From Natronohydrobacter sp. (GTDB taxonomy: Bacteria; Pseudomonadota; Alphaproteobacteria; Rhodobacterales; Rhodobacteraceae), in the NCBI GenBank assembly GCA_007123015.1, contig SKSL01000268.1, positions 1 to 15,922 of the forward strand: a DNA stretch of 15,922 nucleotides, in the 5' to 3' direction. The position numbers and the translations under genes are program-made. Of the stretch, positions 6,889 to 13,617 are shown one piece after another. Position 1 is the stretch's first letter. Every line of letters begins with the position of its first letter. The notes under the pieces were generated by a model that saw only the letters and a list, made by a program, of their open reading frames with translations, did not search any database and was not told where the DNA came from.

Positions 6889-7335
6889 TCAGCCGTACAG
6901 CGCCTTCGCCCGCGCCTCAAACGCCCCCACCACACGGCGCATGGCCTGATCGAACACGACACCTATCAGCCGCTGCAGCATCGGGTTCTTGAACTCGAAA
7001 TCGACCGAGAAATCCACAATGCACCCGCCACCTTCGGCATCGCGCATTTCCCAATGCGAGATCATGTAGCGAAACGGCCCGTCCAGATAAGCCGTATCGA
7101 TCTTGCCGGCGTCCGGGTAAAGCTGCACCCGGCTGCCAAAGCGCTCGCGAAACACCTTGAAAGAAATCACCAGATCCGCTTCGATCTCTTCGCCGCCCGT
7201 GATCGGCTTGCGCGTCCGGATCCGCGCGGCAGCCGTCCAGGGCAGGAATTCAGGATAGCGCGCCACATCCGCCACCAGATCGAAAATCTGGCGCGCCTCG
7301 TAGGGCATATGGCGGTGTTCAGTATGCGTCGGCAT
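6889..7335 (-). CDS. RatA/Coq10-like START-domain protein (ubiquinone-binding)
   Basis: A 148-aa single-domain protein of the polyketide cyclase/START-like fold. Family features are the N-terminal MPYEARQIFDLVADVARYPEFLPW, the central FRERFGSRVQLYP and DGPFRYMISHWEM, and the C-terminal VDFSVDFEFKNPMLQRLIGVVFDQA. Relatives are annotated either as RatA, the E. coli ribosome-association toxin, or as Coq10, a ubiquinone chaperone for respiration. In alphaproteobacteria the respiratory role is the more likely one, and no antitoxin-like gene is adjacent. It converges on ntrC with only 11 bp between stops and is divergent from hpt. Confidence 0.9.
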   Translation of the reverse strand: MPTHTEHRHMPYEARQIFDLVADVARYPEFLPWTAAARIRTRKPITGGEEIEADLVISFKVFRERFGSRVQLYPDAGKIDTAYLDGPFRYMISHWEMRDAEGGGCIVDFSVDFEFKNPMLQRLIGVVFDQAMRRVVGAFEARAKALYG

Positions 7336-7344
7336 GGTCAGCTC

Positions 7345-7374
7345 TTGTTCTGATCCGCGCTGATGTCCTAAACT
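7345..7374 (+). promoter_or_regulatory. Weak putative promoter for hpt
   Basis: TTGTTC at 7345-7350 and TAAACT at 7369-7374 are spaced 18 bp apart in the 64-bp gap between divergent genes. The match to the consensus is modest (four of six in each box), so this is only a placement suggestion. Confidence 0.25.
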
Positions 7375-7399
7375 CGGGACGAAAAATCAAGGGGCAGTT

Positions 7400-7936
7400 A
7401 TGACTCAGCCAGCCTATGTAATCGATCAGATGATCTCGGCCAAGCAGATCGCCGCGCGGGTCGAAGAGCTCGCATCCGAGATTTCGCGCAGTTTCGCAGG
7501 GACGGAAAAACTGGTTGTCGTGGGCCTGTTGCGCGGCTCTTTCGTGTTTATTGCAGATCTTGCGCGCGAACTCGACCTGCCGGTCGAGGTCGATTTTCTT
7601 GAGGCCTCCAGCTATGGCGACAGCACCCAGTCCTCGCGCGAAGTCCGGATCCTAAAGGACCTGTCTGGCAAGATCGAAGGCCGCGATGTTCTGGTGGTCG
7701 AGGATATCGTCGATACCGGCTTCACGCTCAGCCAGGTCCTGCAGCTCTTGCTCGCGCGCAACCCCGCCCGGCTGGAAGTCTGCGCGCTGCTCGACAAACC
7801 ATCGCGTCGCGAGGTGGATATCAAGGCGACCTGGACCGGGTTCGAGATCCCGGATGAATTTGTCGTCGGCTATGGTATCGACTATGCGCAACGGGATCGC
7901 AATTTGGCCTATATCGGCAAAGTCCGATTTGTTTGA
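7400..7936 (+). CDS. hpt: Hypoxanthine phosphoribosyltransferase
   Basis: A 178-aa purine-salvage enzyme that joins hypoxanthine (and usually guanine) to PRPP, forming IMP or GMP. The PRPP-binding loop VVEDIVDTGFTLS carries the acidic pair Glu101-Asp102 and the VDTG turn. LLRGSFVFIADLAR near residue 50 and FLEASSYGDSTQSS near 70 form the flexible active-site loop region. The C-terminal PDEFVVGYGIDYAQRDRNL is the purine-binding end typical of bacterial HPRT. Length is normal for the family. The ATG follows AAGGGGC, a good ribosome site. It is probably monocistronic or reads into the cytochrome gene 93 bp downstream, which may have its own promoter. Confidence 0.95.
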   Translation: MTQPAYVIDQMISAKQIAARVEELASEISRSFAGTEKLVVVGLLRGSFVFIADLARELDLPVEVDFLEASSYGDSTQSSREVRILKDLSGKIEGRDVLVVEDIVDTGFTLSQVLQLLLARNPARLEVCALLDKPSRREVDIKATWTGFEIPDEFVVGYGIDYAQRDRNLAYIGKVRFV

Positions 7937-7973
7937 AAGCGCAAGGCCACGGAAACGCTCGCAAGCAAAGCAG

Positions 7974-8001
7974 TTGATCCTGACGATGGCTGCGCTATCC
8001 T
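7974..8001 (+). promoter_or_regulatory. Putative sigma-70-type promoter before the cytochrome pair
   Basis: TTGATC at 7974-7979 and TATCCT at 7996-8001 are 16 bp apart and lie about 28 bp before the cytochrome c ATG at 8030. The elements match the consensus moderately. Confidence 0.3.
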
Positions 8002-8029
8002 TCATCTTATCAGAACAGGGAGCGACAAA

Positions 8030-8488
8030 ATGACATTGAAGACATTTTTCGGCACATGTGCACTGGGGCTGACCCTCGCCCTTCCCGCTCTTGCCGAAAC
8101 AGACCCGGCTGTTGCACAGCGCAAGGGCCAGTTTCAACTGTATCTGCATAATTTCGGTGTGATGGGTGCCATGGTGCAGGGCCGCATGGACTATGACGCC
8201 GCGCTTGCCCAAACAGCCGCTGATAATCTGTTCCACATCACGCGCCATGACCAATCCCGCCTCTGGCCAGAAGGGACGGATTCCGCGAGCATCGAAGGCA
8301 CCCGTGCCAATCCGGCGATCTGGGACAACCTGGATGATTTCGTCAGCAAATTCGTCGACCTGCAAAACGCCGCCGAGAACCTGCAATCACAGGCGGGCAA
8401 TGGGCTGGACGCATTGCAGCCGGCGTTCGGCGCAACCGCAGGCACCTGTCAGGCCTGCCACGAGGCCTATCGCGACGAAGCCAGTTGA
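8030..8488 (+). CDS. Periplasmic cytochrome c'/c556-family protein
   Basis: A 152-aa precursor with a Sec signal peptide (residues 1-22, cleavage after ALPALA). A single haem-binding CQACH at 140-144 sits near the C-terminus, the layout of the four-helix-bundle cytochrome c'/c556 family. Met45 or Met48 in GVMGAMVQGRM, on the first helix, could be the sixth haem ligand, which would make it c556-like and low-spin; cytochrome c' lacks this ligand. The start has AGGGAG upstream. It is followed after 54 bp by a diheme cytochrome c gene on the same strand, so the two probably form an electron-transfer pair, though the donor and acceptor cannot be read from the sequence. Confidence 0.88.
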   Translation: MTLKTFFGTCALGLTLALPALAETDPAVAQRKGQFQLYLHNFGVMGAMVQGRMDYDAALAQTAADNLFHITRHDQSRLWPEGTDSASIEGTRANPAIWDNLDDFVSKFVDLQNAAENLQSQAGNGLDALQPAFGATAGTCQACHEAYRDEAS

Positions 8489-8498
8489 AGGGTGTCAC

Positions 8499-8522
8499 GC
8501 CGCGCGGCTTTGTCCGCGCGGC
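8499..8522 (+). terminator. Intercistronic GC stem-loop between the two cytochrome genes
   Basis: GCCGCGCGG at 8499-8507 pairs perfectly with CCGCGCGGC at 8514-8522 around a CTTTGT loop. It begins 10 bp after the upstream stop and ends 8 bp before the ribosome site of the next gene. There is no T-run, so it is more likely an mRNA processing, stability or attenuation element than a full Rho-independent terminator. Confidence 0.55.
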
Positions 8523-8542
8523 CCTGAGCCAAGGATGTGCCC

Positions 8543-9424
8543 ATGCGCAAGCTCTTTGCGGGATTGGCTGGACTAGCGCTGATTGCTGCTGCTGCCGCAT
8601 GGGTACTTTCCGCGCCACGCCCGCTTGACGAGACGATCATCAGCGATCTGACAGGAGATGCCGAAGCCGGGCGCGTCATCTTTCTCGCAAGTGGCTGCAG
8701 CTCTTGCCACCGAGGGGGAGCGCGCGACTCGGATCCCCTTGTGCTGGCAGGCGGCCGCAGTTTCGAAAGCGATTTCGGCACATTTCGCGCCCCGAATATC
8801 AGCCCTGATCCAGATCACGGGATCGGGACCTGGACTCAGAGTGAGTTCATCAACGCTGTAATGCGCGGCATCTCGCCTGATGGCGCGCATTACTATCCGG
8901 CCTTCCCCTATACCAGCTATATCAGGGCCAGGCCGCAGGATATCGCGGACCTCTATGCATATATCATGACACTGCCTGCAGATGCGACGCCTTCAGAACC
9001 TCATGATCTCGGGTTTCCCTTCAACATCCGCCGGACTGTCGGCTTGTGGAAAACGCTGTTCCTGACCGATGACTGGACCGTCACCGGCACTCTGACCGAA
9101 GAAGAAGAGCGCGGCCGTTATCTGGCGGAAGCCCTTTCACATTGCGCCGAATGCCATACACCCCGCAATGCATTGGGCGCGCTCGACCGCGACCAATGGA
9201 ACATGGGCGCACCCAATCCGTCAGGTCGCGGGCGCATCCCGGCCATTGCAGGCCCGGATTTCAACTGGTCTGCATTTGATGTCAGCGCCTATCTCTCCTC
9301 CGGGCTGACGCCGGAATTCGATGTGGTGGGCGGGTCCATGGCCGATGTGGTCAATAATCTTCGCCAATTGGACAAGTCCGAGAATGACGCGATCGCCGCC
9401 TATATCACGCGCGCCAATGAGTAA
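8543..9424 (+). CDS. Diheme c-type cytochrome, membrane-anchored or periplasmic
   Basis: A 293-aa protein. Residues 4-24 form an uncleaved-anchor or signal segment (LFAGLAGLALIAAAAAWVLS). Two cytochrome c domains follow, with haem sites CSSCH at 52-56 and CAECH at 201-205. The first domain carries APNISPDPDHGIGTWTQSEF and YPAFPYTSY. This resembles the cytochrome subunits of periplasmic alcohol/sugar dehydrogenases and related diheme cytochromes; no dehydrogenase gene is next to it. I chose ATG 8543 because AAGGA lies seven bases upstream; a GTG two codons earlier (8537) is too close to that site. It is paired with the c556-like gene upstream. Confidence 0.9.
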   Translation: MRKLFAGLAGLALIAAAAAWVLSAPRPLDETIISDLTGDAEAGRVIFLASGCSSCHRGGARDSDPLVLAGGRSFESDFGTFRAPNISPDPDHGIGTWTQSEFINAVMRGISPDGAHYYPAFPYTSYIRARPQDIADLYAYIMTLPADATPSEPHDLGFPFNIRRTVGLWKTLFLTDDWTVTGTLTEEEERGRYLAEALSHCAECHTPRNALGALDRDQWNMGAPNPSGRGRIPAIAGPDFNWSAFDVSAYLSSGLTPEFDVVGGSMADVVNNLRQLDKSENDAIAAYITRANE

Positions 9425-9523
9425 GCGGCCAAATGTGATGCTGCGACAGCGCAAAACACTTGTGCGCGAAGCAAGCCGCTATCATATTCGGGGTGCCACG
9501 GATCAGCCTGGCCCGGGAAACGC

Positions 9524-10702
9524 ATGTCCGATAACCACCGCATGACCGAGACCAGCAATATCTCGCGCCTGACCTTCAACGAGAAGTTCCGGCTGCAGAC
9601 CTGGTTGATGGGCATCATCGCCTTTGCTGTGGTGCTTTTCCTGTTGGTCCAGGCGAAGTTCATCCTGATCGCGCTGGCCATCGCCATTATCCTGTTCTCG
9701 TTGACCTCGGATGCGATCAATTCGATCTCGCGACTTCAGATCGGTCAGTTCCGCATCACCAACTGGCTCGCCTCGATCGTGGCCGTGATGCTCATCGCCT
9801 CTGGGCTTCTGACATTGGCAGGACTGGTGATTTCACAGATCAACACGGTCCTGACCACCACCTTGGCCTATACCGATGACGCACAACGCGCCATTGCCCA
9901 GATGTTCGCCTGGATGGGCGAAGATGTCGAAGAATCGGTCCTGCAAACCGTGCGCTCGATCCAGATTTCGGGCTATCTGCGCTCGGCTGCCGGGCAGGCG
10001 GGGACCATCCTCAGCCAGGTCGTCCTGATCATCCTCTTCGTCGGTTTCCTGTTCCTCGAGCGCGTCTGGTTCGGCACCAAACTCGAGAACCTGATGGGCG
10101 ACAAGGCCCAAGCACAGCGGGTCAGCGCGATCATCGGCTCGATCATCCGCCGTGTGAACCACTATCTGCTGGTCAAAGGTCTGATTTCAAGCGTGACCGG
10201 ATTTGCGATTTTCCTGTTGCTCAGCGTGTTCGATGTGGAATTCGCAGCCGCCATGGGGCTGCTGACCTTCGTTCTGAATTTCATCCCGTCCGTGGGCTCG
10301 ATCATCGCTACATTGGTCGTCACACTGGTCGCCTATATTCAGGTGCCCGAACCGCAGACGGCTGTCTTGATCTTCGTGATTGCCGGGATGATCCAGTTCC
10401 TGCTCGGGAATGTGGTGGATCCCATGCTGATGGGCAAGACATTACGCCTGTCCGCCTTCGGGATCATCATCTCGCTGGCCTTCTGGGGCGCTGTCTGGGG
10501 GATCCCGGGCATGTTCCTTGCAGTGCCCTTCATGGTCGCCGTGATGATCGTCTGTTCTCATATTCCCGCCGCGCGCCCTGTCGCCGTGCTGCTCTCGCGC
10601 GAAGGTCTCCCCGAGGAAGAATTCCCTCTGACCCCGCCCCAGGACACATTACCGGAAACCGAATCAGAGCGCGCATATCGCCACGCGATCAGCGCCGAAT
10701 AG
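9524..10702 (+). CDS. AI-2E family transporter (PerM/YdiK-type permease)
   Basis: A 392-aa polytopic inner-membrane protein. Paired N-terminal hydrophobic helices (about 25-65) are followed by a third (about 80-105), a soluble region (about 105-155), and a C-terminal helix set from about 160 to 350. The family signature NFIPSVGSI starts at residue 252, and LGNVVDPMLMGKTLRLS lies near 300. Members include the E. coli TqsA exporter of autoinducer-2, but most are of unknown substrate, and some exchange sodium and protons; no substrate can be assigned here. The last 45 residues are hydrophilic and acidic. The start at 9524 has GGGAA upstream; ATG 9542 is an alternative. A 99-bp gap separates it from the cytochrome gene. 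It converges on the BKACE gene. Confidence 0.9.
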   Translation: MSDNHRMTETSNISRLTFNEKFRLQTWLMGIIAFAVVLFLLVQAKFILIALAIAIILFSLTSDAINSISRLQIGQFRITNWLASIVAVMLIASGLLTLAGLVISQINTVLTTTLAYTDDAQRAIAQMFAWMGEDVEESVLQTVRSIQISGYLRSAAGQAGTILSQVVLIILFVGFLFLERVWFGTKLENLMGDKAQAQRVSAIIGSIIRRVNHYLLVKGLISSVTGFAIFLLLSVFDVEFAAAMGLLTFVLNFIPSVGSIIATLVVTLVAYIQVPEPQTAVLIFVIAGMIQFLLGNVVDPMLMGKTLRLSAFGIIISLAFWGAVWGIPGMFLAVPFMVAVMIVCSHIPAARPVAVLLSREGLPEEEFPLTPPQDTLPETESERAYRHAISAE

Positions 10703-10935
10703 CCAAATTTCACACTAGAAATAGGCGCCCTCAGGGCCGTCATGGTGCTTCGGCCATGGCCCAGCCCGCGCAAAGCGCTGATTTCATCCTTGGTGAAGTA
10801 TCCTCGGGGGTGAATTGGCCGCAGGCCAAGAGAGGGCACGAGTGCCCCCTGACAACGCCCGCGCAGGGCAGTGGCCCCTGCGAATGGCTGGACAGATCAC
10901 AAAACGCCCTTTCCTGTCACGCCCGCCACCTAAGA
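10703..10935. terminator. Hairpin-rich convergent gap, probable bidirectional terminator and repeat element
   Basis: Three stem-loops stand in a row between two convergent genes: TTGGCC 10815-10820 with GGCCAA 10824-10829 (loop GCA); GGGCAC 10834-10839 with GTGCCC 10842-10847; and CGCAGGG 10862-10868 with CCCTGCG 10876-10882. None has a long T-run. The stretch before the first hairpin (CCTTGGTGAAGTATCCTC, then GGGGGTGAA) looks to me like the dispersed intergenic repeat often seen in Rhodobacteraceae, but I cannot confirm copy number from this window. No credible gene is present. Confidence 0.5.
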
Positions 10936-11769
10936 TCAGACCACAACACGCAGCCCCAGCATCGCGCGCGCCTGCTGCGGGGTGGCGACGGGGCGCGCAT
11001 ATTTCTCACACAGCGCGACAGTCCGTGCGACCAGTGCCGCATTCGACGGTGCCAGCGTCGCACGATCAAGGCGCATATTATCTTCCAATCCAGTGCGCGT
11101 ATGCCCGCCGCGCGCAATCGCCCATTCATTCACAACGATCTGATTTGGACCAACCCCCGCCGCACACCACAGCGCATCCGGGGCAAAACGCTCAAGAGTC
11201 TCGATATAAACCTCCAGGATCCGCTCATCCGCGATCATGGCGTTCTTCACACCCATGACGAATTGCACATAAAGCGGCCGGGGCAAGTGCCCTGCATCGG
11301 CCATGCGCGCAGCTTGAATGATGTGGCTCAGATCAAAGGCCTCGATCTCTGGCATGACATTGTATCGCAGCATTTCTGCAGCCAGCCACGCGACCAGATC
11401 CGGCGGATTGTCATAAACGCGCATCGGAAAATTGTTTGATCCGACCGCAAGTGACGCCATGTCCGGGCGCAGCTTCAGCATACCCCCCCGATCCTTCCCG
11501 GCCCCGGATCGGCCACCTGTTGAAAACTGGATGATCATCCCGGGGCAGTGTCTTTCCAGGCCTTCTTTCAGACGCGCAAATTTCTCCGGATCCGAAGAGG
11601 GCGTCTGATCGTCATTGCGGACATGGCAATGGGCAATTACCGCACCGGCCTCGAACGCGGCCTGCGTGCTCTCGATCTGCTCTTCAACCGTGATAGGCAC
11701 GGCCGGATTATTGGCTTTGGTCGGCACTGATCCCGTGATGGCCACTGCGATAATGCAAGGCGTCGTCAT
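10936..11769 (-). CDS. BKACE family (DUF849) beta-keto acid cleavage enzyme
   Basis: A 277-aa TIM-barrel zinc enzyme of the 3-keto-5-aminohexanoate cleavage enzyme family. Members condense a beta-keto acid with acetyl-CoA to give acetoacetate and a new acyl-CoA. The metal-binding HCHVR has His47 and His49; QFSTGGRSG is a conserved loop; and the C-terminal GGHTRTGLEDN contributes further active-site residues. The natural substrate differs between subfamilies and cannot be read here; lysine or carnitine/dehydrocarnitine degradation are the known examples. I chose ATG 11769 because AGGA lies seven bases upstream and the family N-terminus (CIIAVAITGS) begins there. The frame extends 58 codons upstream, but that part is low-complexity and covers the quadruplex/hairpin element, so it is unlikely to be translated. 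Confidence 0.9.
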   Translation of the reverse strand: MTTPCIIAVAITGSVPTKANNPAVPITVEEQIESTQAAFEAGAVIAHCHVRNDDQTPSSDPEKFARLKEGLERHCPGMIIQFSTGGRSGAGKDRGGMLKLRPDMASLAVGSNNFPMRVYDNPPDLVAWLAAEMLRYNVMPEIEAFDLSHIIQAARMADAGHLPRPLYVQFVMGVKNAMIADERILEVYIETLERFAPDALWCAAGVGPNQIVVNEWAIARGGHTRTGLEDNMRLDRATLAPSNAALVARTVALCEKYARPVATPQQARAMLGLRVVV

Positions 11770-11801
11770 ATGCATATCCTGTCCTGTAACTCCGCATCCC
11801 T

Positions 11802-11846
11802 GCGCGCGCGGAACGCGGGTGGGTGGGTGGGGCGTTTCGCGCGCGC
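11802..11846 (+). repeat. 15-bp inverted repeat with a G-quadruplex motif as its loop
   Basis: Arm one is GCGCGCGCGGAACGC (11802-11816) and arm two is GCGTTTCGCGCGCGC (11832-11846). They pair at 15 of 15 positions when one G-T wobble (11811 with 11837) is allowed. The 15-nt loop is GGGTGGGTGGGTGGG (11817-11831); with one-base T loops this is the textbook form of a very stable parallel quadruplex. The arms are alternating purine-pyrimidine and so Z-DNA-prone. The element lies about 35-75 bp upstream of the BKACE start and downstream of the soxS stop, both genes on the minus strand. On the minus strand the wobble becomes an A-C mismatch, so the plus-strand form folds better. Confidence 0.75.
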
Positions 11847-11970
11847 GAGGATGCGATCCGCGCGACACCGGATCTGCAACAAAACGGTTTCGCAACGCCT
11901 GCGCAAGTGCAGTTTCACTTCTGGAATTGCACGCGCAAGACACATCTGCCCATGTCGGCTCAGATCAGGA

Positions 11971-12354
11971 CTACGGCTGGTCCGCCCCGGCATCAAGCGC
12001 ACGTGTGATCATGCCGTTCACATAGGGCCAGAAGAAATCCTCGCCGGGATAGCCTGTCAGACGCTCCACTTCCTGCCCATCTGCGTCCAGCAGAATGAAC
12101 GTCGGCGTGACATGCGCTCTCGAGGTCAGCGTTATGCCCTCTGGCAGATCATGGCGCAGATCAGCATGCACCAGTGGCGCCAGAAGGCCTTCCTCAGCGC
12201 GATGATAGATCGGGGCGATGTCACGCTTGAAGACGACACAGTAATGACATCCGGGCCGTTCGAGCATGAGCAAGCGCAACCCCTCGGCGGACACGGCCCC
12301 GGGCGTGAGCAGTGCCATGATCACCACGAGCGCCCCGGCCGACTTGCGGAGCAT
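11971..12354 (-). CDS. soxS: SoxS-like periplasmic thioredoxin
   Basis: A 127-aa thioredoxin-fold protein with a Sec signal peptide (MLRKSAGALVVIMALL, cleavage near AVSA at 23). The redox centre PGCHYC has Cys36 and Cys39. The conserved cis-proline segment HVTPTF has Pro84. A LLDADGQEVERLTGY strand pair follows. In Paracoccus pantotrophus, SoxS reduces and reactivates the SoxY carrier cysteine with electrons from SoxV. Divergence from soxV and closeness to soxYZB support that job. An in-frame ATG at 12396 is possible; I prefer 12354 because it gives a normal signal peptide and leaves room for the divergent promoters. Neither start has a clear ribosome site. The expected partner soxR is not next to it; the neighbour is a BKACE gene. 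Confidence 0.8.
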   Translation of the reverse strand: MLRKSAGALVVIMALLTPGAVSAEGLRLLMLERPGCHYCVVFKRDIAPIYHRAEEGLLAPLVHADLRHDLPEGITLTSRAHVTPTFILLDADGQEVERLTGYPGEDFFWPYVNGMITRALDAGADQP

Positions 12355-12387
12355 GCGACAAAGAACGGTCCGAAATTGACGTAACGC

Positions 12388-12428
12388 CTGAAACATATCG
12401 ACACGTTAATATGATAATGTGAAAACTT
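12388..12428. promoter_or_regulatory. Divergent soxS/soxV promoter region with imperfect dyad
   Basis: For soxV, CTGAAA at 12388-12393 and TATGAT at 12410-12415 are spaced 16 bp apart. The AT-rich block from about 12402 to 12421 (CACGTTAATATGATAATGTG) is a 20-bp imperfect dyad (14 of 20 positions symmetric) overlapping the -10 element. That is where an ArsR-type SoxR repressor would be expected to bind, by analogy with other Sox systems. Factor identity is inference. Confidence 0.35.
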
Positions 12429-12497
12429 CAATCATGTATCGGCTTGCAGAACCCGCGTTTCCAGCGCTCTGGGACGAGAGAACAGGATAAAACAGCC

Positions 12498-13235
12498 ATG
12501 ATGGAGATCAGCTTCGCAGGCGCGGCACTGGCCGGGCTGTTATCCTTTCTGACGCCCTGCGTGCTGCCCATTGTGCCCTTCTACCTCTGCTATCTTGCAG
12601 GCCTTTCCATGTCCGAATTGCGTGGCGCGCAGGTCATGCCTGCGGGTGCACAGCAGCGCCTTGTTTTCGCCAGCATCGGCTTCGCGCTCGGTGTCACCTC
12701 GATCTTCATGCTGTTCGGCCTTGGCGCGACAGCGCTGGGGCAGGCCTTTCTGGAATGGCGCGCTGTCCTGCAATGGGTCGCCGCGGCTGTGCTTCTGGCG
12801 TTCGGGCTGCATTTTCTTGGCCTTATCCGGATCAACCTGCTCTACCGTCAGGCCCGGTTCGAGACCGCCACACCGCCCAAATCCATCGCCGGATCCTATG
12901 TCATAGGGCTGGCCTTCGGTTTCGGGTGGACGCCCTGTATCGGTCCTGCACTGGCAGCGATCCTGATGGTCGCGTCCGGCATGGGGGATCTGTGGCGCGG
13001 GACGGCCTTGCTGGCGACCTATGGACTGTCCATGACCCTGCCCTTTGTTCTTGCCGCAGTGTTTTCGCGCCCGTTCCTGAACTGGGTCGCACGACATCGC
13101 ACCAAACTCAGGCATGTCGAGATGATCATGGGCACGCTGCTGGTGATCTTCGCGATTCTCATCGGCACGAATATGGTCGAATATCTGGCCTTCGCGATGC
13201 TGGAATGGCTGCCCTGGCTGGGGCGCTTGGGATGA
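12498..13235 (+). CDS. soxV: SoxV, CcdA/DsbD-type membrane thiol-electron transporter
   Basis: A 245-aa inner-membrane protein with about six hydrophobic helices. The two family cysteine sites are LTPCVLPIVPFYLCY near residue 20 and FGWTPCIGPALAAI near 150. CcdA-type proteins pass electrons from cytoplasmic thioredoxin to periplasmic thioredoxins; the Sox version, SoxV, feeds SoxS/SoxW for maintenance of SoxYZ. Context rather than sequence separates SoxV from CcdA, which serves cytochrome c maturation. It is divergent from soxS and upstream of soxYZB on the same strand. I chose ATG 12498 (MMEISFAG) with AGGA about ten bases upstream; the next codon is also ATG. The upstream in-frame extension to a TTG at 12444 has no family match. 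Confidence 0.88.
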   Translation: MMEISFAGAALAGLLSFLTPCVLPIVPFYLCYLAGLSMSELRGAQVMPAGAQQRLVFASIGFALGVTSIFMLFGLGATALGQAFLEWRAVLQWVAAAVLLAFGLHFLGLIRINLLYRQARFETATPPKSIAGSYVIGLAFGFGWTPCIGPALAAILMVASGMGDLWRGTALLATYGLSMTLPFVLAAVFSRPFLNWVARHRTKLRHVEMIMGTLLVIFAILIGTNMVEYLAFAMLEWLPWLGRLG

Positions 13236-13617
13236 AGACCTGACTTTCATCACCATGAAGCCGCGCAAAACCACGCCATTTCAGCTAGATAACAAATTCA
13301 GACAAAAATATATCATAGAACTTGAATTTTAATTTGCAGCATCGGCATACAATGGACTACAGTCAATTTGTCGCATCTTGGAGGAGATGATTTGCAAGCG
13401 GTGCCCCCCCTGTGGACAGCCCGCATGCAGCGGCGAAGCGGAGGATTTGATCATGTCGTGTTTGCACGCATCCCCTGATGTCGCAGTCTGTTCTGCGCGG
13501 CCAGTCTTGATGCAAGATTTGGTCCGGGCTTCTCTTTCCAGTTAACAGAGTCAGCTGCTGCTGGCGTAGAGCACGATTGCCCTACATCTGCTGCACAGAA
13601 GCCGAAAGGAAAATGAT
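13236..13617 (+). promoter_or_regulatory. 382-bp soxY leader: AT-rich block, inverted repeat, no soxX
   Basis: No gene of SoxX size is present on either strand. From 13290 to 13335 the sequence is strongly A/T-rich and holds the inverted repeat AAATTCA 13294-13300 / TGAATTT 13323-13329, with TATCATA between the arms, the reverse complement of TATGATA in the soxV promoter. A TACAAT at 13348-13353 could be a -10 box but has no good -35. At 13380-13386 lies GGAGGAG, an almost ideal ribosome site that serves no long gene. A 7-base C run follows at 13404-13410. The leader probably carries the promoter and operator of soxYZ. Confidence 0.45.
13392..13478 (+). CDS. Possible 28-aa leader peptide (TTG start), speculative
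   Basis: The strong Shine-Dalgarno-like GGAGGAG (13380-13386) is followed at five bases by TTG (13392), opening a 28-codon frame that ends at TGA 13476-13478. The peptide is basic (TARMQRRSGG in the middle). In another frame, an ATG directly abutting the same site (13387) opens a 52-codon frame to TAA 13545. That frame begins MICKRCPPCGQPAC, cysteine-rich and zinc-ribbon-like at first sight, but its spacing to the ribosome site is zero. I recognise neither peptide; both may be fortuitous. Confidence 0.2.
   Translation: MQAVPPLWTARMQRRSGGFDHVVFARIP

Noticed and set aside
6889..7335. RatA toxin of a toxin-antitoxin pair
   Set aside because: No adjacent antitoxin-like gene; in alphaproteobacteria this START-domain protein fits a Coq10-like role better.
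11770..11943. N-terminal extension of the BKACE gene
   Set aside because: The frame is open, but the extension is arginine/proline-rich, crosses the hairpin-quadruplex element and lacks family similarity, while a well-spaced ribosome site supports ATG 11769.
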